Assembly: GCA_029747015.1 (NCBI GenBank)
Contig: JAKOGI010002775.1
Location: 22,914 to 86,913 of the forward strand
Direction: 5' to 3'
DNA length: 64,000 nt
Origin: Carnegiea gigantea
Lineage: Eukaryota > Streptophyta > Magnoliopsida > Caryophyllales > Cactaceae
In this document: positions 11,265-22,115 of the stretch, one piece after another
Layout: every line of letters starts with the position of its first letter
Position numbering within the stretch: the first letter of the stretch is position 1
Notes under the pieces: model-generated
What the model was told of the DNA's origin: nothing
What the model saw: the letters and a program-made list of their open reading frames with translations, nothing else
Database searches by the model: none
Program-made: the position numbers and the translations under genes

Positions 11265-12280
11265 AGGAGCTCACGTGATGTCTAGTAAAAACATTAAATT
11301 TTTTTTTTAAAAAAAAGGGATAAATGGCTTAGACTAGCCACTTATGCTTGGACTATTGGGTGATGAAGCTCTTCATTGTTACAAATTAAAAGACCATTGT
11401 CAACAAAGACAAAGTCAAACAGTACACAAGGGAAGGAGAGGTTATTTTTTATAGTAACTGTCCTGCCCACCTTCTCCACTAAAAGACACCATGGGTAGAG
11501 GAAAAGGAAGGGGAAAAAAAAAAAGACCTGAGATCAAGCCTCATTGTAAAAGGAGAAAGAAGCATAGCAGAGGGGGTTTTTCTTTTTGTGCAGACACGAT
11601 TAAGGAAGCAGAGGAACGTAGAGGGAGGTTACAGAGTGAGAGCAAAAAAAATAGACACTGAGCAAGAAAGAAGAAAGTTCAAAGAACAGAGCAAAAAAAA
11701 AGATTACAAAGAAGAAGAATCGGAACAAAAGCAAGGCATTCATTCTTTCTTTGTATCAATTTTCTGGAGATTTTGGAGGTAATAGAAGATTTGAGTTAAG
11801 TTAATCTAACCTCTTGCATATCTCTTGTCTCTAAATTCCTCTTTTCGATGGCTATTTAAAAGAGCCATATACAATTTTATCGACACTGAAAGCAACATAG
11901 CAATCGAAGTGACTGGGAGCTCTATTAGGGATTCGAAAGGATCGATCAAAATAAGAAAACTCTCAAGCTTAAATTTGAAACAACTCCCAAATTCGAATTC
12001 GCGAGGATCCCGGGTCTGCAAGGACTCGAATTCGTAAGGATTCTGGGTTTGAAAGGACCCATTAAAAAAAAAAAATCCTTGAAGAACTCAGGTTCGAGAG
12101 GACCCGAAAGAAATGAGATTCGGGAGGATCCAAATTCATATTAACCCATAATTTTCCATGTCCATAAACAAAATTAACCAAAAAGAAAATGATGCAGTTT
12201 AGGTTCAAGTCTATGCCTTCTGTAGGTTGGACGGAAGTTACCAGCATCATAAGGCTGCTAATCTAAGTCTTAGGCGTTGA
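11265..12280 (+). repeat. Probable 3' LTR region of the Tat element
   Basis: After the PMD gene there is a non-coding stretch with a purine-rich run at 11,494-11,522, a TATA-like TTTTTTATAG near 11,446, and an A/G-rich leader-like stretch at 11,590-11,720. This suits the 3' end and LTR of the element, but no second LTR exists in the window to fix the ends. Both limits are approximate. Confidence 0.3.
11995..12060. repeat. 33-bp tandem repeat, two copies
   Basis: Two 33-bp units start at 11,995 and 12,028, each opening with GAATTCG and closing with AAGGAC(T/C)C. Partial, looser copies seem to continue to about 12,135 (AACTCAGGTTCGAGAGGACC and similar). Confidence 0.8.
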
Positions 12281-12290
12281 ATTGAATGAG

Positions 12291-12480
12291 ACCTGATAAT
12301 GAAATCATGAATGGGCATGGCAATCCTCCTTCAGACTGTTCATTCACTCACCTTTCCTTATGTTTTCTTTTTATTTTGATTGCGAGACATGACAATGAAA
12401 TCATGAATGAGCATGGCAATCCTACTCCAGACTGTTCGTTCAGTCACCTTCTTGTTTTCTTTCTGTTTTGGTGGCCAAAC
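12291..12480. repeat. 96-bp tandem duplication followed by poly(A)
   Basis: The segment starting GATAATGAAATCATGAATG at 12,295 recurs at 12,391 with few changes (GACAATGAAATCATGAATG), period 96 bp. An A20 run follows at about 12,485-12,504, which could mark a small retroposed sequence. No coding potential is seen. Confidence 0.75.
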
Positions 12481-12539
12481 CTTAAAAAAAAAAAAAAAAA
12501 AAAACCTCCAAACCGAATCGAGTTTATAAAAAAATAAAT

Positions 12540-13960
12540 AAATGAAAATAATTTCCTTTGATCCCAATTTTGAGGCTTCCCTAAGTTAAAAATAAATTTT
12601 GATTAAAAAAATCAAGTTCTTATAATCCAGTTTATAATTTGGTTGTCCGATTTGATCCAAATTTGTTATTTTAATCCCACAAATTCGTGAAAAGGGGGAG
12701 AGTTAAATTATTGAGCATAGCGCATCCATGCCAAAAATGCAGTAAATTACATCTGTATTTTTTAGGGGTTTCTAAAAATTTTTTTTTTAATGACCCTCTT
12801 ATCTCTAACACTTATGAGTTTGTGAGATGTTGATTCTTACGGATCTTGAGTCCTTGCAAACTCATGGAGTGTGGATCGTTGTGGATCTTAATACGTTTAT
12901 ATGATTTAGTTTCAAATAAATAAATAAATAGAAAGGACTTCGCATCTTCTTAAATTTTAGAAGGAGATCACTATGGACAAACCTTTAGCGAAAAGATGAA
13001 GAAATTAGGCTCTGCAATACTCAAGTCGAATCAAACGGACGTGTTATAGCAAAGTCGCTATGGTGAAAGTCTAATTGATTTGAAGACGTGAAAAGTGGAG
13101 GATGAGTCCATGGCTTTTATAGGCCTGTACAAGTTTGCATCAATCAAGATTCTTAACATAGGAGTCCCCAATAAGTGTTGGACTCTTTTTCAAATACGTG
13201 ATAAGCCTTTTATTTCCTTTGTTATTTTGTTTGGTTAAAAACAAAAAACAAACAAAACAAAACATAACATGGGCTGCTCCATGTGATTTGTTTCAAATAA
13301 ATGGATAATTTAAATTCCCTTAAAATCAGGGGAAGGGAAATAGAAGGGATCATAGCCACTTTGATAGAAAAATAAATCTGGCCATGTTTAAAGGAGGAGG
13401 GGGGGGGGGATGGTGATATGCTATCAGCCTAATTTTGTAGGTAAAAAATAAAAATGGAGTCTCTAAATTACCATACTATTATAAGATAACAAAATCTTGA
13501 AACATGTTGGATGCATAAGTTTAAGAAAAAAAAAGGAAGTCAAATCTAAGTTATCAAATTAAATTATATCGTCAAAGTATGAACAAATTAAATCCTCTGT
13601 TTAAAGGGAGTAATTTTTCAACTGATACGTATTCCTTCGTTGTGGCTTACATACCAAAATAGGTTGATAAGGGCCTGAGCTCCACGGAAACACAAAATCG
13701 ATACCCCCACTTCACAGAAAGTGAATTTTCTAAGTCGATTGCACCTTACCTACTCAAACGACAAGAAGTCACTCAAATTTCCCAGTCCACGAAACGGACC
13801 AAAGAAAATCTTATTAATATTCCCCCTCCCTCATAAAAGAATAAATTACAATTCTGTAACCCTTGATTACACGTTATGTAACCAAAATAGATAACAACCC
13901 AAGCTTCTCAAAAACACGAATCTTTCTCAAATAATGAGTACGGAAAACTATGCCAAGTAA
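12540..13960. other. Unassigned non-coding stretch
   Basis: No ORF of substance and no recognised terminus. Local features are a G-run at 13,401-13,409, several A-runs, and a TTTTATAGGCC at 13,114 that could be a decayed TATA box. It probably holds diverged retroelement LTR remains, but I cannot name a family. Confidence 0.4.
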
Positions 13961-14384
13961 ACGGGTAAAACGGCCTGCCTGTCGTGATGATAACGGCCTG
14001 CCTGTCGTGATGATGACGGCCTGTCGTGAAGACGGTGGCTATCGCCATCTCCTAGAAAACTGCAAGTGAGCAACGGTCAAGCCGTCGACTATGGGATGGT
14101 CGTTGCCTGTCCTTGTGCCTTGGAAACTTCATCTTTGCCTTGCTCACTTGCTCCCCTCAGGCCTTTAGGTGATCATCCTTGCTCTCGCTTTGCCCTTTTC
14201 CAGGTTTTAGCTTCCCCTCTTCCTTGAATATCTTTAAATTACCTTCCAAAAGTCAGAAAAGGATTAAAATAAGGCAAGGATGTTAGAAGAGGCATTATAT
14301 AGTGAAATCCCTCTAAATCAAAGGAGAGTCATGAAAAATGAACCAAAAAAGGGATTTGAGCTTAGTCAGAATTGGGATTTATCA
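13960..14384 (-). repeat. Truncated 3' LTR of the Athila-like element, with a CTGTCGTGATGA minisatellite
   Basis: The region 14,000-14,384 matches 26,770-27,144 in the same orientation. At its left end the unit CGGCCTGCCTGTCGTGATGAT is repeated two to three times (13,971-14,028), which is not seen in the right LTR. The outer end reads ATTTATCA before the PPT, so on the minus strand the LTR starts TGATAAATCC. Confidence 0.65.
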
Positions 14385-14398
14385 ACTCCCCCATACTT
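14385..14398 (-). other. Polypurine tract (PPT)
   Basis: On the minus strand AAGTATGGGGGAGT directly precedes the LTR start TGATAAATCC. A purine tract against an LTR 5' terminus is the plus-strand primer site of LTR elements. Confidence 0.7.
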
Positions 14399-15167
14399 AG
14401 CTCTTGCTTGTCCTTAAGCAAGCCTAGCTTGGGACTATACGAATGGGGAAATCGATCCCTCAAGCACCCTTCTTAGACATGGTGATAAAGGCCAACCAAC
14501 TAGCTATGTCACACAATCATGAAGTGATAAAGATGAGGTGAGGAAGCAAAATAGACATGATACTTCCTAAGGATCACCTCACTTATAAGTGCACACCAAG
14601 CCTAAATGAGATCCTCAAGGCAAGAAAGGAGGCAGTTTGCTAATGGTGGACAAAAAAGACTAGAACGAGCCTCGCTTTATGGTCAAGTGGCACTCTTCTC
14701 TGTAGGTGTTTAAATGCATTTATGTTTACTCTCATTGCTCAACCAGTCATGCAAGAACCATAGGCTTGGAGGAGTCCTCATCCTCCACCACTCGGGCAAA
14801 AAATGCACGTACTTTGATTAAGAGGGCTTAGAAAAGGAGTGCAACGTGGCTCTTTGGTAAAGGTGAGAAGGTAAAGATCTTTTGGGATAAGTGGAGCTAA
14901 ATAACCTTAGGCTAGGGAGCAAGAACACTTTCCACAATAAGGAGATGGAAACAAAACTCTACTTCACACCCATAACCCACTTTGAACAACTCAAGAAGGG
15001 AGCCGATTCGATTTGGAATGAAAACCATTTTGCTAAGCACCTTATTTGCAAAAGTTTTCTCTTTTTTTTGTTTTGTTTTTTTTTGGGGCATAAAAGGAGG
15101 CTTGCTCTTGCTTGTCCCTTATTTCATTTGTTTTCTTTCCCCTTTTTTTTAAAGCAAGCCCAAGCCA
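14399..15167 (-). other. Internal 3' non-coding part of the Athila-like element
   Basis: This stretch between the PPT and the nested insertion contains the GCTCTTGCTTGTCCTTAAGC motif and T-rich runs typical of the long 3' untranslated region of Athila-like elements. No domain was recognised in any frame; the one 93-codon forward ORF here has no recognisable similarity. Confidence 0.45.
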
Positions 15168-17640
15168 TGTAATAGCCCAACCTAAATCATGTTTATTTAT
15201 TCATTTACCTCATGATAAAGATTTTCTCATATATATTTATCAGATTCAATCATTTCGGTGAAAAAAAAAAAAATCATTCGGGCTCTCGCTTTGCGATTCG
15301 AGTTTTTTGTTATCGTAACATTTCAGAAAAATCGGCAGTAGGCCTTGATAATTATAATCTAAATGATTAAATTTATTTTTCTGTAATATCACAAAAATCT
15401 AAATTCAAGATACATAAAAACCTTATCACTACAGAGCATTTTATTACCAAGCCCAATTCATTTTGGCCCAATTTGAAGCCTAATAATTTTGCTTACTTAA
15501 ATCTAACTAATTATCATGATTTATGTATAATTGTATTTAGTTAAAAGCTACTCTTGGGAGATAAATTTCAGCTAAGTATTTAAGAGCATTTCAAGCCAAG
15601 CAAGAGATATATCTCATAAATCCATCTCCCTTTTCTCTCTCCTCTATAGCCATGGCACCCAGCCCCCTTTGCTTATTATTGTTCTTGCCATCAGAGCCAC
15701 CACAGGAGCAGCCACCACTACCAGTCCACCACCACTAGCTCAACCATCATCCCCTCTCAACACCCACCCTCATCAATCACTTTTCTCACTCCTCAAAAAG
15801 TCGTTGAAGTGAGTAACCTAACTTTGTTGCTTTGAATTTTTGGTTTTGATTCTTGTTTTGTTATCTTTGATTGTTGATCTTGTTATTTTGATGACATAAG
15901 AGTTATTTTGATGTTTTTAATTGTTGATTAAGTTTGAGGCATGCTAGGGTTTAGGGTTATTCATGATCATGCAAGTTTAAGATTGAAAGTATGTTTTCAT
16001 GGATTGTTTGTATTTAGTTTAGTGGTTTTAATCTCCAATAATGTTTATGAGAGTGTTTTAGTGATTTGGAGATGAGATATATATGTTCTATGTTGGATAT
16101 TAGCTAGGGTTTTGGGCAAGTAATGCATGGGTTGAATGATTTTGGCATTAAGTATGTTGGTCACTTGTGTTTTGATACAAAATGAATCTTGGATGTGTTC
16201 TTTGACTTGAAAAAAAAATGATTTGGTGTGTTTCTTGAAAAGAGGTGTATTATGGAAAATTTCCCAGTTAATTATAAAAGATCATTTTGCCCACTTACGC
16301 AAATAAATAAGGTTATGGACGTATTTAGAGTGAGTTTGAGAAACAGAAGAATTAAAAATTTAGTGTAGATGATTATGGAGTGAAATTGAGACCTATGGCT
16401 TTGTATCGTGATGACAAGGGGCAAGACTTCATTATATGATTTTAAGGTATGATTTTGGATGGGGAATTATGTGAAAAGAAGGGAGAAAGCTAAAACAGCA
16501 GGGCTATGAACAGTCTAAAAATAGAGGTGACTTTGTGATTAAACTGGTAATGATAGATCCATTGAAATATTATGATTTCTGGTAGGTAGATAGGTCAATC
16601 TGTTAACGTTTAACTTCCTTTTGAATCACCTTAATCCGAGTTCTATGGAAAACGTTATGGCTGTTTTATCAGAACTGCACAGGTTAGACTAAAACTGGCA
16701 TACTAGTGTTCCAGCCCCATTTTGGGAACCCTATTATGGGAATCGTGCTTGGTGTTCCAAATGAAAGTTTTTTCAGGATTTCTTAAGCTTATGATATTGG
16801 GGTATTGGGTCTCAATCGGAGATCGGAAGACTAAGTTAGGAGTCATTTATTTTATCTCTTGTTACGCTCTTACTTTTCTTTCACTAACTTATTATCTATA
16901 AAAATAAAAATATTTGCTAATTATGTGTTCTTATCATGATATTTTTGTACAGAATCAGGGCCTAATCTATCGTTTCCTTCCCTTTTGTGCATAATTTGAT
17001 TTCATTAAATTTCATAAAAAGTACCAGGTATGTTCATTGCCTGTATCTTTAGAAATCAACATGTATTTATCAAAATTATAATGTTTTGGTAAGTACATTA
17101 ATGAATCAGTTTAATCCATAATTTATCACATAATAAGTGACTCCATCAGTCATCAATTACAAAACATTGCCCTTCAGTTACCGCGCAGCTTCAGGCCAGG
17201 TCTCCCAATCGACTTGGCAGGTGTACACCTAACCACAGATCGTAATAGTTACCAGGAGTTCACTATCAGATAATAATTAGTATTGCAGTTTTATGTTCAT
17301 CTCATTCCCTATTTTAAATTAAAATAAATTGTAATGCGGGCCCAATCAGCTTTTCAATGATCATTTAACAATATAGAAATGCATGTACTGAGCTTCGGCT
17401 CATAGTTCGAAATGTTTTCATGTTTTGTTTTAGGAAAATGATCAGTGTATCGCCCTCATGCGGGCAGGACGACTGAAGGTGATAAGTGAGCAAGAAAGTC
17501 TAAACAAGATGGTGGTGTATTAGTGTTGAGATACTTTTAACACCGTATTATGATATATTTTGGTGTTGAAATAGTATACTCTACCAGAGTTCTATATCTT
17601 GGTGTAATCCTTGAGATAGTTGAATAGTTTTGATGTTAAA
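15168..17640 (+). repeat. 5'-complete, 3'-truncated chromovirus-like LTR
   Basis: It starts TGTAATAGCCCAACC at 15,168 in + orientation. Its layout parallels, on the opposite strand, the LTR at 22,116-25,426: the same TGTAATA(G/A)CCCAACC start, CTTTGC(G/A)ATTC, a TTGGCCCA block, an AAAAGCTACT block, a CT-rich leader (15,628-15,644), and a TGTTTTCATGTTTTGTTTTAGG stretch near 17,410. The expected CGTTACA end and primer site are missing; the sequence stops at the (TA)n tract. Similarity to the other LTR is clear but low, so they may be different families. Confidence 0.65.
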
Positions 17641-17644
17641 ACTA

Positions 17645-18003
<359 letters not shown>

Positions 18004-18186
18004 GTTAAGTGGTGAAAGCTTACTAAGGAGAACGCTATAAAATTATCAGAGAGGATTACAGAATAAGGAGCTTGGAGGCAGACAGAGGATGCGGACACAA
18101 TGTGGGAGACAATGGCAGAATGTATTCGAAGGTCGGCTAAGGAAATCTTAGGGGCTTATAGGAGAGGTTGTAATAAAATGAAGGGA
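18004..18186 (+). pseudogene. Internal RTE LINE fragment
   Basis: Translation gives VKWWKLTKENA ... KLSERIT and then [19 protein letters not shown]. This matches the endonuclease-RT linker of the LINE at 39,513-43,881 (its minus strand, about 41,790-41,970), with many identical bases. Both ends are internal to the LINE, so it is neither a normal 5'-truncated insertion nor a 3' end. It lies between the (TA)n tract and chromovirus debris. Confidence 0.85.
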
Positions 18187-18620
18187 GATATTCCTAATGC
18201 ATCACATGATCTCCCCTTATCAGACAATTCAAGTATCTGCTCTCGGTCGATAATAGATAATGAAATGACTGTGGTTAGGAATGAGAGTGATGAAACTCTT
18301 AGCCAAGTGAATCATTACATACAAAAGAAATGAACAATGAGACTAGAAAAGATTTATAACGGAGGGATTAAAATGGGGGTTAGAATAAAGATAACCATGA
18401 GTGTATCCAGAATTCTGAACCATAATACCACAAGAATCATGGTTTATAAATATTGATTGTAAAGGATCTAATACATAGTTATCCAAGAAGATAGATGGCC
18501 TAGTTACCTTTGAGTTTAGCCGATGATTTAAAAAAAAAAGGATGGCCAGCAACAGAGTTCCAACAAGGTGACTTTTTAGATACCATTGACATAAATGCAA
18601 TCGAGTGAGTGGCCAAACAA
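18187..18620. other. Unassigned sequence right of the LINE fragment
   Basis: The LINE-derived frame continues into a peptide with SHDLPLSDNSSICSR and stops at about 18,333. No LINE similarity is recognised beyond 18,186. It is possibly retroelement-derived, with no further assignment. Confidence 0.3.
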
Positions 18621-19060
18621 AATACAATAAATAGATAAATAGATTGGATAAACAAGGTACAATGGATAAATAAATCGCTTGAACAAGCAAGGTCTAATGA
18701 ACAGATAAATGGATTGAATAGGCTGTAGTGGAAATATGCATTTGCTCATATGGAGCCAAGTCTAGTACGACAATAAGATTAAATAAGGATTGATGAAGTT
18801 TACTTATGAGGATATAAGATATAGGTGTGAGAATTGCAAGTGCAATAAATAGATCAATAGATTGAACTGGTAAAGTGCAATGGATAGATCAATAGATTGA
18901 ACGAGCAAAGTACCAACGGATAGGTAAATAGATTGAACAATTGACATTAGAAATGTGCCTTTGCTCATATGAAACCAATTCAAGACCAGTAATAAGATTG
19001 AACAGAAAAGCTACAGTTTACTTATGAGCATGTAAGATATATGTGTGCGAGTTGAAGTTC
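18620..19060. repeat. Imperfect tandem dimer, period about 218 bp
   Basis: Matching landmarks recur about 218 bp apart: TTTGCTCATATG at 18,741 and 18,960, and GTTTACTTATGAG at 18,799 and 19,016. Shorter AATAGATTGAAC-type motifs repeat within each unit. Confidence 0.7.
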
Positions 19061-19429
19061 AAAATAAGGAGAGTAAGAGGATTATGACAATCGCAATCAC
19101 TCACACCAATGAGAGTTGAATTACATTATAAATTCAGAATAAGTTATACAAGCTTATCATTATGAATGAATGAGATGTAAGGTATATGAGTGAATCAACT
19201 TTCAACGGAATGAACTACAACTCATGATCATGAAATAAAGATGGTGAAGGCCGAGAGCATTGGAATGTTGCCAACCACATAAGGTTGAACAAAAATGTAT
19301 TGCACATTAAACAATAGGTTTGCAAAGACATGGAAGATCACGCTAATACGAAATATCGGGCTGAAATGCAAGGGAGATTAAACAATATTAGATAGTATCA
19401 AGTTTTGAAGATAAGACAAGCAAACAATT

Positions 19430-19862
19430 TCAAGAATTACTATAAAAGGGCATTCTTGCAGAAGATAAATTGTGGTTACATGGTTTAGGTGTGATATCCA
19501 GACCTCAAATCATTCCTGGAAAAGACTTTTGTTGTTGGCAGTTAATCCCATAAATCATTTATTTATGGTATAGGACACTTATGTTTGTTAATGATCTTAT
19601 TCAACTCTCTGTTCGCAGTATACAACCATAAGGTTCTGCCTTCCTTCTTCACACGTATAAAACTAGGGTTTCCCACGGTGACACACGTGGTCAAATAACT
19701 TCCTTCTATAACAACTCATCTTACTAAATCTTTAGTTCTTTGAACTCTGCTGGGGGTCATATGATAGGGGCTCTGAAAATGGATGGAGCACCTAGAGCTA
19801 GGTTGATATGAAAATCAATGTTTTCTAGGGGAAAACAGTTCTGAAAGTCCTCAGATGAAACA
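19430..19862 (-). pseudogene. Chromovirus-like RT fragment
   Basis: On the minus strand the frame reads through the start of a Ty3/gypsy RT: the INLALGAPSIFRAPI block, PPAEFKELK, RVSPWETLV, a degenerate ELNKIINKHKCP, and NDLRSGYH near 19,495-19,525. These are the N-terminal and first catalytic blocks of chromovirus (Tekay/Del-type) RT. Many stops interrupt it and nothing beyond NDLRSGYH is recognised, so the rest of RT, RNase H and integrase are absent. Orientation agrees with the LTR and primer site on its right. Confidence 0.75.
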
Positions 19863-22094
19863 TCCCTAAAATCACAAACTGTAATTATGGATGTGTACAT
19901 ACTAAGTATGGTTGGTATATCACTAATATTCAATGCATTACTGACATGATAACTTACTTATTTGCACAGTGTAATTAGGGCGGGAATATGGGTTTTCTTC
20001 TCTCGGTCCATAGAAACACACATCTAGTCTTTCCACATTTCTCAAACCCGCCCTAAGATCTTTACAAGTCATCTTCTATAAGTACACAGTCAGTTCATCT
20101 CCATAATGAGAACAAGGTCTGCCAATCAAACTGCATTGAATGCCCAATGAATATGTTTCTAGCAATACTAATAGAGGCATATTTATAAAAGATAACCCAT
20201 TCAACTGCTCACTTGTCTCAGTAAATTTAAAAGACAGGGGGACGATCTAAAGTGTAAAGAGGTGCAACCACACTATGAACTCTTACAAAGATATTTCTTT
20301 ATTAGTTACAAAGGACAGGCACGTAAGCTGAATGAATGAAAGGATGAAGATTCGTAATGAAAGAGGTAAGGCATACAAATGTCCTGCATATACAAGACAT
20401 GCAGTTTATTCATGATGGCTATGATAGTAAAGTAAATGAACGATGCTATGAAATTGAGTGGGAGTAGTAAGTACTGAAGGTGAAGACATCTAACAGATTA
20501 CCAAAGTGACTTTTGAAAAGTCATACGGTATTCGTATGTGAGTAAAATGATGAAGATAAGGGTCAATAGTATCAGAAGGGAAATTTTATTCATCTGGTAT
20601 TTCAAAGAACAATACGTCAAGATGAAGGAGTCAGTCTTATGGCTGAACATGATGACATCCATCAATAACACATTTTGCAGTAAATGGAAGTCTTAGGTAA
20701 GTATAAAAACTTCAAAACTGCTAGCAGATCGAAATAGCACAAGTCATTGTTTATCATTAATGAGATAGGCTGTACAAGGGAAGAAAGGATTACCAAAATA
20801 ACTTGAGTAACAACATGCAGTCATGGCCATAGGGTACTATGCCAACATGACGTTACGATGCTATAGAAACACGAACTATGTGGATACATTTAATTGTTGA
20901 AAAGGTGTTCAATGATTGCGTCTGAAGCAACTAAAGGCTTTGCAAGCAATAAATAAATAGTGCCTAAATAGAAGTAAGGAGTTAAAGTAGGTGACAGTAA
21001 AAATATGAACATAGCAATGGCTGAACTATAAGTAGAATGGGTCAAATATGCTTAGAAAGAACTGCAAACCACACAGTAATGCATACCGGGGGTCATTATA
21101 GGCTCCATTATGGAAACAGAGAATTAAACGACTATGATTGTCAGGGTTTGAATTGCCTATAAGAAAGGTTGCTTAGATGTGTTTAAAGGACTCCCCATAG
21201 ACCACATATGAGATTTTTTTTTTCCCATAAACACTCCAGTACAAATTAAGAGAGTGTTAGTGACAAAGAAATGATGCCTATGAACAATTCAAGGTAACTA
21301 GGGCAAAAAATAAGTCAATGATAGGAAGTAATTGGAGCATTGATGAAGTAAGATCCTAGTGTCAAGACCAGATAATTCCTACACATGGGAACCTAATCTC
21401 ACTTGTACCACACATATAATGCTAAGCAGCACACCTCAAGCTACTAATTGTTATCACCATACATAAGCACTCATTGTAGTGTTCATCTCATACTGGTTCA
21501 CCTCAAAGATATTGCCCCATAGGGCATTTCCTCATCTAGAGATTTACATCTAACTTGACACTGTATTAATCCCTTAAGAAGTTGCAAATGGCATCCCCAC
21601 ATCGGGTTTCAACCACATATTAACACACCTCAACAAGACTCTTAACTCCTGGGGCAAAACGGACAGAGTTTCGCCTAAAAACTGTCTAAAACCCAGGCTT
21701 AAAGCCTTACAATAGATACCTGAAATGGAGATAAGCACTTCAATAGCTCAACGGCCATATGTCAGAGTTCATAACTCAACGGGTCACACACCCGAAGTGC
21801 ACGATTGTAAAAATTTAAACAAATAATAGAAATAAAGCATACAATACAACTCCAAGATAAATGAGAGTATGCCTCACCAACAGGTGACCCAAATGGTTCC
21901 GCACTCCACTTTGCTAATGCTTGAATCTCAGGATATTACCAAATGATTTAGTCACCCAAATGGAAATGGTTCCCCTATATGTGTTCATACATATGAACTT
22001 ATAATCAATAGCTCATTTAACTGATACAATATAACTCATACACTCCTTGACAGCTAACTCATAAACACTTGATAGCTCATAGTGGCCCTTAAAA
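19863..22094 (-). other. Internal region of the minus-strand chromovirus-like element (expected gag-protease)
   Basis: By position, between primer site and RT, this should hold leader, gag and protease. I could not recognise a gag or protease motif in any minus frame, and stops are dense. It may be heavily mutated or replaced. Confidence 0.35.
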
Positions 22095-22111
22095 CCTTAG
22101 CTTTAATACCA
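22095..22111 (-). other. Primer binding site, tRNA-Met type
   Basis: The minus strand reads TGGTATTAAAGCTAAGG, four bases from the LTR end CGTTACA. It is a mutated form of the TGGTATCAGAGC primer site complementary to initiator tRNA-Met. Confidence 0.75.
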
Positions 22112-22115
22112 CAAC

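Larger units (their letters stand above)
1..12280 (+). mobile_element. Tat-lineage Ty3/gypsy retrotransposon with an antisense PMD gene, 5' end outside the window
   Basis: The order gag, protease, RT, RNase H, second RNase H, integrase on the + strand is that of Ty3/gypsy. The Tat lineage is indicated by the gag zinc-knuckle form, the RT block around MPFGLKNTGATYQRAM, the two RNase H domains, and a long non-pol stretch after integrase. The 5' LTR and primer site lie left of the window. The coding frames carry many nonsense codons and several frameshifts, so the copy is old. After integrase come about 3.7 kb containing a diverged duplication and an antisense PMD gene, then a purine-rich run near 11,490 and a probable 3' LTR. 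The right limit is a guess: no second LTR is available for comparison. Confidence 0.8.

Noticed and set aside
11990..12060. GAATTCGCGAGGATCCCGGG, resembling a cloning polylinker
   Set aside because: The same pattern recurs 33 bp later in mutated form and grades into looser copies, so it is a natural short tandem repeat, not vector contamination.
14040..14140. GTGAGC/GTCGTC-rich segment as a structured ncRNA
   Set aside because: It aligns with 26,800-26,880 as part of an LTR, which explains it without a separate RNA gene.
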